Both the position numbers and the translations under genes were made by a program. The notes below the pieces were generated by a model. The model was not told where the DNA came from, did no database searches, and was given only the letters and a program-made list of their open reading frames with translations. This document shows, one piece after another, positions 55,879 through 64,000 of a stretch of DNA of 64,000 nucleotides; position 1 is the stretch's first letter, and each line of letters begins with the position of its first letter. This DNA is from JBBIND01 sp037444075 (GTDB lineage: Bacteria > Acidobacteriota > Terriglobia > Bryobacterales > Bryobacteraceae): contig JBBIND010000006.1 in the NCBI GenBank assembly GCA_037444075.1, positions 1-64,000 on the forward strand, given 5' to 3'.

Positions 55879-56511
55879 TTAAACCAAGACTACATGAATT
55901 TCGCCCGGCCCGTGCACGCCGCGCACCAGAATCTGTTCGATATCCGCGGTGCGGCTGGGCCCGGTGATCAGCACCATGGCGCTGGTTGCGGCTGCGGGAT
56001 CAGGCAAAACGGTGAACAACTCATCAAGTCCTGTCAGCAGGTTCGCGGCTGACACCACGGCCAGGTGAACCGGAGGCAGCAGCGAAATCATGCGGGCCTC
56101 GCGGGGGGAGCTGAGCATAACCAGCGTCCCCGTGTCCGCCAGCGCATAATCCGCGCTGGTAATCCCGAGACCTGCTCGGGCACAGGCAGCGCGCAGTGCT
56201 CGGCGCTCCGTAATGCCGGTTTCGACCCCGGGCAACTGCGTGATGCCGCAATCGGCCAGCAGCGGAGCCGGCGACGCGATGGCGCCGGTTTCGGGGATGA
56301 GGGCGGCGGCATAAGCTCTGGCCGCCTCGGGCGTGGGGGCGCGGTGGAATTTGCCTGCCAGGCTCTCAATCGCCTGGGCGAACATCTGAATGCGAGCCTG
56401 CATATCCACACCCGGAATCTGCAAGAGCGGCGCGGGAGCCTCCGCGCAGGGCTGACCGGCACTCCGTCCGGTGGCCGTGCGAATGCGGTGCAGGACGTGA
56501 TCGCGAGACAT
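55879..56511 (-). CDS. lutC: Lactate utilization protein C (LUD domain)
   Basis: 210 residues from ATG 56511 (MSRDHVLHRIRTA), whose A is the last base of the lutB stop codon; the longer upstream frame is a shadow. The LUD domain shows GITSADYALADTGTLVMLSSPREARMISLLPPVHLAVV and ITGPSRTADIEQILVRGVHGPGEIHVVLV. It is part of the LutABC complex for L-lactate oxidation. Confidence 0.92.
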   Translation of the reverse strand: MSRDHVLHRIRTATGRSAGQPCAEAPAPLLQIPGVDMQARIQMFAQAIESLAGKFHRAPTPEAARAYAAALIPETGAIASPAPLLADCGITQLPGVETGITERRALRAACARAGLGITSADYALADTGTLVMLSSPREARMISLLPPVHLAVVSAANLLTGLDELFTVLPDPAAATSAMVLITGPSRTADIEQILVRGVHGPGEIHVVLV

Positions 56512-57947
56512 CAGTCCCCCTTCCCGGACTTCAGCCGGGCTCGCCACATGGCACGGAAACTGCGTCCCGGGGGAGGCGGCAGATCCCGGCCGGCGCTCCA
56601 GGCTCGCAGCGGTCCGAAGTTCATCAGCCAGGGGGCGCTGCGCATCCAACCTGCGCCCTCGCGGTCCCGGGAAAGCATGGAGATCATCAAGCCCGCCATC
56701 TCATACAGGCGCGGACGGCACATGAGCCAGGCCCAGAAACGGAAAGCGAGGCGTTCCCAACGTCCGTGGACTCCGCCAACCTCGGCTTTGACCGTCTCCT
56801 GCCGCAGCTTAAGCAGCGCTCCGGGCAGGTCGATCTTGACGGGGCAAACCTCGGCGCAAGCTCCGCACAGGCTCGAGGCATAGGGCAGCCACGGCTCCTC
56901 ATGGATGCCCATGAAATGCGGCGTGATCACAGCTCCGATGGGGCCGGAGTACACCCAAGGGTAGTGGTGGCCGCCGATTTTGCGATACACCGGGCAATGG
57001 TTCAGACAGGCGCCGCAACGGATGCAGTACAGAGCCTCCCGCTTGTTGCGGTCAGCCAGCAGCTTCGTCCTGCCGTTGTCGAGCAGGACGAGATGCAACT
57101 CGTCCGGACCATCCAACTCACCGGCGCGGCGCGGACCGGAAAGATAGGAGGTGTAGACGGTCAGTGGCTGTCCGGTGGCGCTGCGCCCCAGCAGTTTCAG
57201 AAACACCGCCAGGTCCTGCGCCCGGGGAATGACCTTCTCGATGCCCGCAATGGCCACGTGGACGCGTGGAGCCGAACTGCTCAACCGCGCGTTCCCTTCG
57301 TTCTCCACGAGCACAATGGCGCCCGATTCGGCTACGAGGAAATTGGCGCCGGTCACGCCGATGTCCGCGGCCAGGAACTTCTCCCGCAGCACGCGCCGGG
57401 CAATCTTGGTCTGCTTTTCCGGCAGGTTCTCGCGTTCGACGTTCAGCGTGCGTGTGAACAAATCCGCCACGTCGTAACGCGTCTTGTGCAGCGCCGGAGC
57501 CACGATGTGGTAAGGGCGCTCTCGGGCCAGTTGGACGATGAACTCCCCCAGGTCGGTCTCCACCACTTCCAGCCGCGCGTCTTCCAGCAGGCCGTTCAGG
57601 TGGATCTCTTCGGTCGTCATCGACTTCGATTTCACCACCAGGCGCGCTTCCTTTTCCTTGGCCAGACCGGCCAGGTAATCCGCCACCTCGCCCCCGCCGC
57701 GAGCGTAAACAACCTTCGCCCCGCGCGCTGTCAGATTGGCTTCCAGGCGTTCGAGATAGTGGTCCAGGTTTTCCAGCGTATGTTGCTTGACCAGGCGAGC
57801 CTGTTCGCGCCAGCTCTCGAACACCGCCGGCGCGGGAAGCGCGCTTCTGCGCTTCTCAACCAGGCGTCCGGTGGCCGAGTAGATGGCCTCCTGGAGGGCT
57901 GCGTTCCCAATGGTCTTTGAGAAGTTCCGGTCTAGTGAGGGGTCCAT
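56511..57947 (-). CDS. lutB: Lactate utilization iron-sulfur protein LutB
   Basis: 478 residues. An N-terminal LUD domain (VVKSKSMTTEEIHLNGLLEDAR, VTGANFLVAESGAIVLVENEGNARL) is followed by two 4Fe-4S motifs (CIRCGACLNHCPVY and CGACAEVCPVKIDLPG). It passes electrons from lactate through LutA/LutB/LutC. It lies 10 bp after lutA and is coupled to lutC. Confidence 0.95.
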   Translation of the reverse strand: MDPSLDRNFSKTIGNAALQEAIYSATGRLVEKRRSALPAPAVFESWREQARLVKQHTLENLDHYLERLEANLTARGAKVVYARGGGEVADYLAGLAKEKEARLVVKSKSMTTEEIHLNGLLEDARLEVVETDLGEFIVQLARERPYHIVAPALHKTRYDVADLFTRTLNVERENLPEKQTKIARRVLREKFLAADIGVTGANFLVAESGAIVLVENEGNARLSSSAPRVHVAIAGIEKVIPRAQDLAVFLKLLGRSATGQPLTVYTSYLSGPRRAGELDGPDELHLVLLDNGRTKLLADRNKREALYCIRCGACLNHCPVYRKIGGHHYPWVYSGPIGAVITPHFMGIHEEPWLPYASSLCGACAEVCPVKIDLPGALLKLRQETVKAEVGGVHGRWERLAFRFWAWLMCRPRLYEMAGLMISMLSRDREGAGWMRSAPWLMNFGPLRAWSAGRDLPPPPGRSFRAMWRARLKSGKGD

Positions 57948-57957
57948 GGACTTGGGA

Positions 57958-58683
57958 CTAGCGTGTGGCGAGGATTTCAGCCAGGTGCATGCCGCGAATG
58001 GTGTGTCCGGCTCGCGCCATAGCGCCTTGAATCTGCATCAGGCAGCTGGCATCCACGGACACGACCGTGTCCGCGCCGCTGTCCAGTATGGCCTTGACCT
58101 TGGACTGAGCCATGCCTGTGGAAACAGCCGGAAACTTGACGGCAAAAGTGCCTCCAAATCCGCAGCACTCTTCGGCGGGCTGCATTTCCTTCAGTTCCAG
58201 GCCCCGAACCCGCGAAAGCAGCCGCCGTGGACCCTCCCTAACGCCTAATTCGCGCAGAGCGTGGCAACTGTCGTGGTAAGTGACGACGCCTTCAAAGCGG
58301 GCGCCCACATCCTCAACGCGGGCGACCTCCAGCAGAAACCTCGAAAACTCCCAGACACGCGGGCGCAGCTTTTCCGCGGCTTGCAGCCATTCCGGCTCAT
58401 TTCGAAACAGTTCCCCGTAGCGATGCAGGAGCATCGAAGCGCAGGAACCAGACGGCAACACCACGTATTCAGCATCCCTGAAGACCCGCAGGAAATGCCG
58501 TGCCACAGCCCGGGCCTCTTCCCAATAACCGCTGTTATAAGCAGGCTGCCCGCAACAGGTCTGATTTTCTGGAAAGTCGACACCCCAGCCGAGGCGTTCC
58601 AGGACTTCCACCATGGACATGCCTACGCGAGGAAAAAACTGATCAACAAGGCAGGTGACGAACAGTGACGCCCGCGGAGCCAT
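57958..58683 (-). CDS. lutA: Lactate utilization protein A, CCG-domain Fe-S protein
   Basis: 241 residues with two cysteine-rich CCG repeats: QTCCGQPAYNSGY with an upstream C, and AEECCGFGGTFAVKFP with the C in DSCHALRELG. This is the GlcF/LutA non-cubane Fe-S type. It is the first gene of lutABC and is transcribed from the minus strand; the 203 bp upstream to the PEP-CTERM gene contain its terminator but no obvious lut promoter. Confidence 0.93.
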   Translation of the reverse strand: MAPRASLFVTCLVDQFFPRVGMSMVEVLERLGWGVDFPENQTCCGQPAYNSGYWEEARAVARHFLRVFRDAEYVVLPSGSCASMLLHRYGELFRNEPEWLQAAEKLRPRVWEFSRFLLEVARVEDVGARFEGVVTYHDSCHALRELGVREGPRRLLSRVRGLELKEMQPAEECCGFGGTFAVKFPAVSTGMAQSKVKAILDSGADTVVSVDASCLMQIQGAMARAGHTIRGMHLAEILATR

Positions 58684-58761
58684 CAGAACGCAATTCTATC
58701 ATCGCCTGGCATCCGCGACGAGGCGCATGGTGGGAGGAACAGGTGAACGCTCGAATGCCAC

Positions 58762-58791
58762 AAAAAAATGGGGGCGACTCCAGGCCGCCCC
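58762..58791 (-). terminator. Intrinsic terminator of the PEP-CTERM gene
   Basis: On the minus strand GGGGCG and CGCCCC form a 6-bp stem with a 9-base loop, followed by CCATTTTTTTG. It lies about 100 bp after the PEP-CTERM gene and separates it from lutABC. It is the clearest rho-independent terminator in the window. Confidence 0.75.
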
Positions 58792-58886
58792 ACACAACTC
58801 ACGCGATCTTGTTTCTCTGCCCCACGAAATCGACCCAGTTTCAGACTTCGTGCGGCCCTACACAAAGAAGACTTCTTTTAGCCTTC

Positions 58887-59543
58887 TTACTTCTTCGCGC
58901 GGCGACGCCGCGCCAGCAAACCCAGCGCCAGGAATCCCGTGCCCATCAGGACAAAAGTAGCCGGCTCGGGCACCAGGTGGTAGCTCTGTGTGAAGGCACT
59001 GATGGCGTTGCCCGCCGGAGCGCCAATATCCTTCCACACCGAAATGGCCCACGAATCCTGGAACTCCGCTGAAAAGACCGTCCCACCGCCGCCAAACGCA
59101 ACGATGTTGGCCAACTGGACCCCCTGCGTGCAAATACCGTGGATGTCAACGCTTCCGGAGCAGACTGTCTCCTGGATGCTGCTGCCAGGGGTACCCGTGT
59201 TTGCCAGATCGACCATGTTGATGGGCAGTCCGGAAGAACTCACGTCAAACCGGAGGGCAATATCATGGTTCTCCGTGGGGTGTCCCAGCAGTGTGCCGAA
59301 GTTAACGTAAACCCAGTTTCCCACCACACTGAAGCCAGTGAAACTGACTTGGGCATCCGCGATGTTGCCGAACGTATCATTGATCTGGAAGTTGCTAAGT
59401 GTGAGCGTGCTGCCCGGCACAACGCAAGGCCCCTGCGCCGCACCCCCTAACTCGCTAACGACAGTGCCAACAACGCAAGGCGTGGCAGCAGCTGTAGCAG
59501 CCAGCGTGAGCGTGAGCAATGCAACGAAAAACGCTTTTCTCAT
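58887..59543 (-). CDS. PEP-CTERM-sorted secreted protein
   Basis: 218 residues from ATG 59543 (MRKAFFVALL), chosen because GAGGAGAGTGGAC precedes it. A signal peptide (to about AAATP) is followed by a beta-rich, jelly-roll-like domain. The C-terminus has VPEPATFVLMGTGFLALGLLARRRRAKK, with the VPEP motif, a transmembrane helix and a basic tail. Such proteins are cut by an exosortase (EpsH/XrtA type), which is not encoded here. Function is unknown; many are exopolysaccharide-associated. Confidence 0.88.
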   Translation of the reverse strand: MRKAFFVALLTLTLAATAAATPCVVGTVVSELGGAAQGPCVVPGSTLTLSNFQINDTFGNIADAQVSFTGFSVVGNWVYVNFGTLLGHPTENHDIALRFDVSSSGLPINMVDLANTGTPGSSIQETVCSGSVDIHGICTQGVQLANIVAFGGGGTVFSAEFQDSWAISVWKDIGAPAGNAISAFTQSYHLVPEPATFVLMGTGFLALGLLARRRRAKK

Positions 59544-59616
59544 GTCCACTCTCCTCATTCCCTCTATTCTCTGTAGCCGTCCCAGAGCTGCATGAACAGC
59601 CTAAAGTGATACACCT

Positions 59617-59645
59617 AGTATGAAGGTCCGTTCAGGCCATGTCAA
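59617..59645 (-). promoter_or_regulatory. Candidate sigma-70 promoter of the PEP-CTERM gene
   Basis: On the minus strand a perfect TTGACA (59645-59640) is followed after exactly 17 bp by CATACT (59622-59617), four of six matches to TATAAT. It leaves a leader of about 65-70 bp. Confidence 0.5.
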
Positions 59646-59754
59646 GCCCGCACTCGATTGGTAGCAAACGACTTTGGTACCAATGGTACTAGACAATGGA
59701 CAGGGCAAAATCCTATCTGTAGTCGTCAAAAAAGCCGTTCGACTTGCGGTTCCG

Positions 59755-59769
59755 AGGGCTCGGAGCCCT
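59755..59769. promoter_or_regulatory. 15-bp palindrome upstream of the four-Cys protein gene
   Basis: AGGGCTC-G-GAGCCCT is a perfect 7-bp inverted repeat around one base, 23 bp before the start at 59793. A 10-bp palindrome TTGGTACCAA lies about 90 bp further upstream. Both are operator-like; no regulator is adjacent. Confidence 0.3.
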
Positions 59770-59792
59770 GCTAAAGTAATACTTGAGGAGCA

Positions 59793-60197
59793 GTGAATCA
59801 CTTAATTCCCCTGGTACTAGGCCTTTGCTTGGGCTTCTCGGCTGAGCCGGGTTCCCAACGCTTGCAGGGGCGATTGGAGATGCCGGCAGACGGACCCGCA
59901 TTGCGGGCGGGAGACAAAGGCTTGGTCCAATTGACAGGTGATGGTCCGACTCTCGCACTCCTGAATGACGGGAGACTTCGCGGGGAGACCTTGGAAGTGC
60001 TCGGGGAATTCGAATCCAACGGCTGGTTCCGCGTGGGGCCCATCCACAGCAAATCCCTCTGGGTCACCCGGGAGGGCCGCCGATTCAGTGTAAGTTATTG
60101 GTGTGCGGTATGTTCCATCCGCACCTACTCGCCCGGAAAGTGCTGGTGCTGCCAGGAAGAGACCGAACTGGAACTGCTGAAAGCGGAGGCGCCTTGA
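59793..60197 (+). CDS. Secreted small protein with a four-cysteine metal-site-like motif
   Basis: 134 residues from a GTG preceded by GAGGAGCA. A signal peptide (LIPLVLGLCLGFSAEP) is followed by a beta-rich segment and a C-terminal cluster WCAVCSIRTYSPGKCWCCQEET. That is CxxC followed ten residues later by CxCC, spacing that could bind a metal or form disulfides. No family recognised. Its TGA overlaps the TTG start of the aldose epimerase gene, so the two are probably co-translated. Confidence 0.65.
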   Translation: MNHLIPLVLGLCLGFSAEPGSQRLQGRLEMPADGPALRAGDKGLVQLTGDGPTLALLNDGRLRGETLEVLGEFESNGWFRVGPIHSKSLWVTREGRRFSVSYWCAVCSIRTYSPGKCWCCQEETELELLKAEAP

Positions 60198-61228
60198 AAC
60201 GACTATTGAGCGCGTGCCTTTTCATGATATCCATATCACAAGCCGAGAACTACACCGCAGAGAGACTCACCATAGATGGGACAGAAGTGATACGCCTGGC
60301 GGACTCAGCCTCGCGTGTTGAAGTCCTGGTGGCGCCCACCATAGGCAACAACGCCTACTCGATGAAGGTGAACGGTCAGAACATCTTATGGGCGCCGTTC
60401 TCCAGCCTGGCGGAGTGGAAGGCGAAACCCACGCTGGCTGGCAACCCATTTCTGGCGCCTTGGGCCAACCGCCTGGAGGGAGAGAGCTACCAGGCAAACG
60501 GTAAGCGGTATTTGCTGAACCCTGCGCTTGGCAACTTCCGCAGGGACGGCCATCGGCAGCCCATCCACGGCCTGCTGGCGTACTCCAACCTGTGGCGCGT
60601 TGTCGATATGAAGGGGGAGGCCCGCTCAGCCTGGGTGACCAGCCGACTTGAATTCTGGCGCTACCCGGACCTGATGGCCCAGTTCCCATTCGCCCACAAC
60701 GTTGAAATGACGTACCGGCTGGAGGGAGAAACTCTCGAAGTCCAGACGGTTGTGGCTAATTTGTCCACGGAACCGTTGCCGGTCGCCATCGGTTTTCATC
60801 CTTATTTTCAGATTCCGGGAGTCCCCCGCGATAGTTGGGAAGTCAGGCTGCCGGTCCGCGAACAGTGGGTGCTCAATGAAGCGCTCACCCCGACAGGAGA
60901 GACGCGGCCCACGCAGTTGCCTAACCCGCTCACGCTCAAGGGCAATCAACTCGATGACGTTTTCTCCGGCCTGGTGCGGGACGCCGAGGGCCGGGCTGAA
61001 TTCTCCGTGGAGGGCGGCGGGAAGAAGATCTCTGTCATCTATGGCCGGAACTTTGCCGTGGCCGTGGTCTACGCACCGAAAGGGCGCGAGTTCATTTGCT
61101 TTGAGCCGATGGCGGCCATCACGAACGCCTTCAACCTGGCCGAGGCCGGACGCTACGATGGGCTGCAAAGGGTGGCTCCCGGACAGATCTGGCGGGAGAG
61201 CTTCTGGATTCGCGCGACAGGTTTCTAA
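60194..61228 (+). CDS. Aldose 1-epimerase (mutarotase) family, exported
   Basis: 344 residues from the TTG at 60194 (LKRLLSACLFMISISQAENY), which overlaps the previous stop and follows GGAGGCGCC; the longer in-frame version from 60098 is a shadow. A signal peptide indicates a periplasmic enzyme. The galactose mutarotase-like fold shows NPFLAPWANRLEG, IHGLLAYSNLWRV, and the motif GFHPYFQIPG with the probable catalytic histidine. A glutamate near REFICFEPMAAITNAFNLA probably acts as base. It converts sugar anomers, though relatives act on other hexoses. Confidence 0.85.
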   Translation: MKRLLSACLFMISISQAENYTAERLTIDGTEVIRLADSASRVEVLVAPTIGNNAYSMKVNGQNILWAPFSSLAEWKAKPTLAGNPFLAPWANRLEGESYQANGKRYLLNPALGNFRRDGHRQPIHGLLAYSNLWRVVDMKGEARSAWVTSRLEFWRYPDLMAQFPFAHNVEMTYRLEGETLEVQTVVANLSTEPLPVAIGFHPYFQIPGVPRDSWEVRLPVREQWVLNEALTPTGETRPTQLPNPLTLKGNQLDDVFSGLVRDAEGRAEFSVEGGGKKISVIYGRNFAVAVVYAPKGREFICFEPMAAITNAFNLAEAGRYDGLQRVAPGQIWRESFWIRATGF

Positions 61229-61263
61229 CAACTGCGCGTGCGGAAGGATCCCGGCGGGCGGTT

Positions 61264-61332
61264 CAGCCCACCGGGCTGCTTTGCTGAGAGAGAAATGTGG
61301 CGCATCAGCCGCTTGCGCAACATGCGCGCCAC
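61264..61332. terminator. Hairpins between convergent aldose epimerase and ompH genes
   Basis: CAGCCC-ACC-GGGCTG (61264-61278) is followed by CTTTG, and GTGGCGC (61297-61303) pairs with GCGCCAC (61326-61332). They lie in the 118-bp convergent gap and could serve both directions, although no long T-run is present. Confidence 0.4.
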
Positions 61333-61346
61333 AAAGGCAGTGCGCT

Positions 61347-61925
61347 CTATTTCTTCGCAGGAGCGGCGGGCTTGGGGGCGGCCGGCGGCGCCGGCGGAGG
61401 GGCCGCGCTCTGATCGTACAACTTGACGATATCCTGCGTAATGTCAATGCCATTGGCTGCGAACAGGACAGGGGATTCCGGCGAACTGACGTCCAGCAAC
61501 AGCGTGAAGTTGTTGTCGCGCGCGTACTTGTCGATCAAGGCCATCATTTTTTGGCCCAGATCCTGCATGATCTTGTTGCGTTCCAAGTCGAAATCCGCCT
61601 GTGCGTCTTCCGTATCCCGGTTCAACGCGCGCGTTTTTTGATCGATGTCGCGCGCCAACTGCGCCCGCCGGTCCTCTGACATCGTGTTGCTGCCGCGGCT
61701 CAGTTCCGCCCGCAACGTCTCGATTTCGTTCTGCTTGGACTCCAGTGTCTTCCTTTTGGGGTCGAACTTGTTCTGCAGCGCCGTGGCTGCTTTCTGTCCA
61801 TCCGCCGTGCTGATAATGGCGTTCTGGATGTGGATGATCCCGACCTTGGCCGGCGTCGCCTGCGCCGAAGCGAGCAACGAAATGCTCAGCGCCAAGATGG
61901 GCAAGCAAACAAATTGCTTAGTCAC
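61347..61925 (-). CDS. OmpH/Skp-family periplasmic chaperone
   Basis: 192 residues from GTG 61925 (MTKQFVCLPILALSISLLASAQ), preceded by GAGAGGAG. After the signal peptide, VGIIHIQNAIISTADGQKAATALQNKFDPKRKTLESKQNEIETL begins the long helical arms of Skp. A small beta core ends at LDVSSPESPVLFAANGIDITQDIVKLYD. The tail is proline/alanine-rich. It keeps outer-membrane proteins soluble for BamA and follows bamA in the same direction. Confidence 0.9.
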   Translation of the reverse strand: MTKQFVCLPILALSISLLASAQATPAKVGIIHIQNAIISTADGQKAATALQNKFDPKRKTLESKQNEIETLRAELSRGSNTMSEDRRAQLARDIDQKTRALNRDTEDAQADFDLERNKIMQDLGQKMMALIDKYARDNNFTLLLDVSSPESPVLFAANGIDITQDIVKLYDQSAAPPPAPPAAPKPAAPAKK

Positions 61926-61991
61926 GATAAAAACTCCTCTCAATATTCTCAACAACGCATTGTGCCGGCCTGGTCCCTGGAATCGCTCCGA

Positions 61992-64000
61992 TTAGAACGT
62001 ACGGCTGATCGTAAACCGGAATGTCCTCCGCTGTTCGAAGAAAGGGAACGCCTGAGCCGAAGCAGCGACAGAATTGATGAAAGATGCCTGGTTGGGGAAA
62101 TAAGAACGGTCCACCACAACGGGTGGCTGTAAGACATTGCGGTGCACGGTCGGGTTATAGGCCCAATACAGGCGGAACGGCGCATTCACCACCGGCATCA
62201 TGATCTGCAGCTCGAGCCCCGTGGAGGTGCGGACCTTCTGCGTTCCCTGGGCGATGACCGCACGGCCATCGAAGGAGGCCTGCGGGAATTGCGAGTTGAG
62301 GACGGCCAGGCGGTCGTCCCTCAGCCTGAGCTGGCTGGGGCGCGAGATCTTATTGAGGCCGGCATCGAAGAAGGCGGCCAGCACCACCGGGCCGGCAATG
62401 GGAATGCGGTATTCGGCGTTGCCCACCAGTTGCGTGTCGCCGCCCGGGAAGATCAGCTGGTAGATGGGGATCCTCTGCGTAACCGGCTGGAATTCCTCCC
62501 GCCCGTCATTAATCACTTTCTGCATGCGCGCGGAGCCGTCAGCGTTCAGAACCGGCACGTCCGCCTGCCCAGGAACGAACGCGATGGGGCTGATGCCCCA
62601 AATTTCAAACCCGCGGATATCGTTCTCGCCTCCCATGTAGAAGCGGTTGAACGGCGGCGCCGCCAGGCCTCCATAACCTGAAACGAACCGCGCCAACCCG
62701 TGCACGCCGATGACGTGACCCCGCTTGAAGCCGGCGCGGAAGTACTTGGCGTCCACGGTCGGCTCCACCATGCGTACGTTGCCACCGAGACCCGCAAACG
62801 CGGTGGAGATGAACAAGCTGCGTCCGCGGCTCGGCGTAATGGGGTGATCCACGGTGTTGTAGGTGTAGGAGGGGATGAAACGGCTGGTGCGGATGCCGGC
62901 TAACGTATTCGGCCCGCTGAGGCCCTGGAAGTTGATGAATTCGAAATATTGGCGCGAGGCTTCAGTGAGCGTGGTGATGTTCTGGCGATCGTAACCGTAG
63001 GTGAGGCCGACGCGCGCGAACGTGCGCCTCAGCGGGTAGCTCACGAACGTGGTGAAACCGTAACCGTTGGAGACGTAGTTGAGCAGGTTGTCCGTGCCGA
63101 GCGCATTGAACAAGGGGATCAGGTTGCGGCCGCTCAATAGCGACACCTCGCGTCCCTGGTCGAAGTTGAAGCGCTGCGTATACACCGTGAAGCCGGTTTG
63201 GATGGGACGGTCCAGCAGATAAGGTTCGGTGAAGCCGAAGGTGACGTTGCGGATGCGGTCTCCGAGTTGCGCGTCAAAGCTGAGGACTTCGCCCAATCCC
63301 AGGAAGTTGTTGGTGGAGTAACCGAAGCCGACGAAACTGCCGGCGATGCCGGACACGCCGCCATTCAACTGAACGGAGTTCTTGCCGCGCTCTTTCACCT
63401 TCAGCGTGATGTCCACGGTGTTGGTGCGCGTGTCCCGCTTGATGTCGGCCGCTTCGTTTTCCTTGAGCACCTCGAAATAGCCCAGCTGGTTGAGCCGCAG
63501 GATGCTCACTTCCCAAAGGCGCGTGTTGAACATGTCGCCTTCGTCAATCAGCAGTTCTCTCCGGATGACCTTGTCGCGCGTGGTGGTGTTGCCCGAAAAG
63601 TCGATGCGCCTGACGAAGAACTGTTTGCCCTCGTCCACCGTCAGCGTCATGTCGATTTTGTCCGAATTGGGCAGCGGATCGAAACTCGGCTCCGGCACGA
63701 AATCGATGTAGCCGAACTCGCCGTACAGCTTCCGCATGTTCTCCAGCCCCTTGCGCAGCTTCTCCGTAGAGAAGACGTCGCCTTCGGCCATCTGGAACAG
63801 CGGGAGCATCAGTGTCTCCGGCGTGCGGAACAGTTTGACGCCGACGAAGTTGATCTTGTTCAGATGATAGCGGCGGCCTTCCTCGACGCTCACCCGGATA
63901 TCGGCGCGCTTGCCGGGCCGGTTCATGTAGAACGGCGGCACACGGAACTTGCCGCCGCCCACGTCGCGGATGTTCACTTCGTGTTCGAGAGCGCGCGCCG
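61992..64000 (-). CDS. bamA: Outer membrane assembly factor BamA (5' end beyond the window)
   Basis: 669 codons are present and the frame is open to the right edge, so the N-terminal signal and first POTRA domains lie outside. The visible part has POTRA domains (YHLNKINFVGVKLFRTPETLMLPLFQMAEGDVF and FFVRRIDFSGNTTTRDKVIRRELLIDEGD). The Omp85 barrel contains the RGF-type motif in GGENDIRGFEIWGISP and ends RRTFRFTISRTF. It inserts outer-membrane beta-barrels. The barrel is long, in line with extended surface loops (for example around ADGSARMQKVINDGREEFQP). It lies upstream of ompH. Confidence 0.96.
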   Translation of the reverse strand, partial: ARALEHEVNIRDVGGGKFRVPPFYMNRPGKRADIRVSVEEGRRYHLNKINFVGVKLFRTPETLMLPLFQMAEGDVFSTEKLRKGLENMRKLYGEFGYIDFVPEPSFDPLPNSDKIDMTLTVDEGKQFFVRRIDFSGNTTTRDKVIRRELLIDEGDMFNTRLWEVSILRLNQLGYFEVLKENEAADIKRDTRTNTVDITLKVKERGKNSVQLNGGVSGIAGSFVGFGYSTNNFLGLGEVLSFDAQLGDRIRNVTFGFTEPYLLDRPIQTGFTVYTQRFNFDQGREVSLLSGRNLIPLFNALGTDNLLNYVSNGYGFTTFVSYPLRRTFARVGLTYGYDRQNITTLTEASRQYFEFINFQGLSGPNTLAGIRTSRFIPSYTYNTVDHPITPSRGRSLFISTAFAGLGGNVRMVEPTVDAKYFRAGFKRGHVIGVHGLARFVSGYGGLAAPPFNRFYMGGENDIRGFEIWGISPIAFVPGQADVPVLNADGSARMQKVINDGREEFQPVTQRIPIYQLIFPGGDTQLVGNAEYRIPIAGPVVLAAFFDAGLNKISRPSQLRLRDDRLAVLNSQFPQASFDGRAVIAQGTQKVRTSTGLELQIMMPVVNAPFRLYWAYNPTVHRNVLQPPVVVDRSYFPNQASFINSVAASAQAFPFFEQRRTFRFTISRTF

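Overview
The window is GC-rich bacterial chromosomal DNA, densely coded, with many stop/start overlaps. The gene content suggests an Acidobacteriota member of the Solibacter/Bryobacterales type. Supporting this are an Oar-like TonB-dependent receptor with an N-terminal carboxypeptidase-regulatory-like domain, several twin-arginine (RRxFL) metabolic enzymes, a DUF1501 protein, a PEP-CTERM protein, a CehA/McbA metallohydrolase, and BamA plus an OmpH/Skp chaperone. The assignment is inference from gene content; no rRNA or tRNA gene was recognised.

Layout. 1-960: the truncated N-terminal part of a DUF4062 protein and a nested tandem repeat. 959-10308: mainly housekeeping and metabolic genes (cobalamin-dependent methionine synthase, a CheY-like receiver, a tartrate/D-malate-type dehydrogenase, a DUF1501 protein, an iron-type alcohol dehydrogenase, an aldo/keto reductase, a methyltransferase). 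10452-13056: a histidine kinase and NtrC-type regulator pair. 13109-17669: ribosomal protein S1, an ECF sigma factor with a zinc-finger/HEAT anti-sigma factor, and a two-PDZ secreted protein.

17683-35053 is a large flagellar locus. One minus-strand run reads fliK-flgD-flgE-fliN-fliO-fliP-fliQ-fliR-flhB-flhA-flhF-fliA-fliY plus a coiled-coil gene. A divergent plus-strand run reads flgF-flgG-flgA-flgH-flgI-flgJ-flgM. 35171-40809 interrupts the motility genes with a Crp-family regulator and a porin-cytochrome set: an MtrB-like barrel, a DmsE/MtrA-like decaheme cytochrome and an OmcA/MtrC-like decaheme cytochrome. This set is expected to carry electrons across the outer membrane. Flagellar genes fliS and flaG follow at 41289-42086. 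Several flagellar units, and the CheY-like gene 15 kb away, carry an upstream CCGATAA-type motif that fits a FliA (sigma-28) promoter.

42184-55034 holds an orphan nuoB, malQ, a beta-helix protein, the Oar-like receptor, and three Tat-type genes for sugar or metallo-hydrolase chemistry. 55260-59543 holds a small outer-membrane barrel, a lutABC lactate-utilisation operon and a PEP-CTERM protein. 59793-64000 holds a four-cysteine secreted protein coupled to an aldose epimerase, then ompH and the 3' part of bamA.
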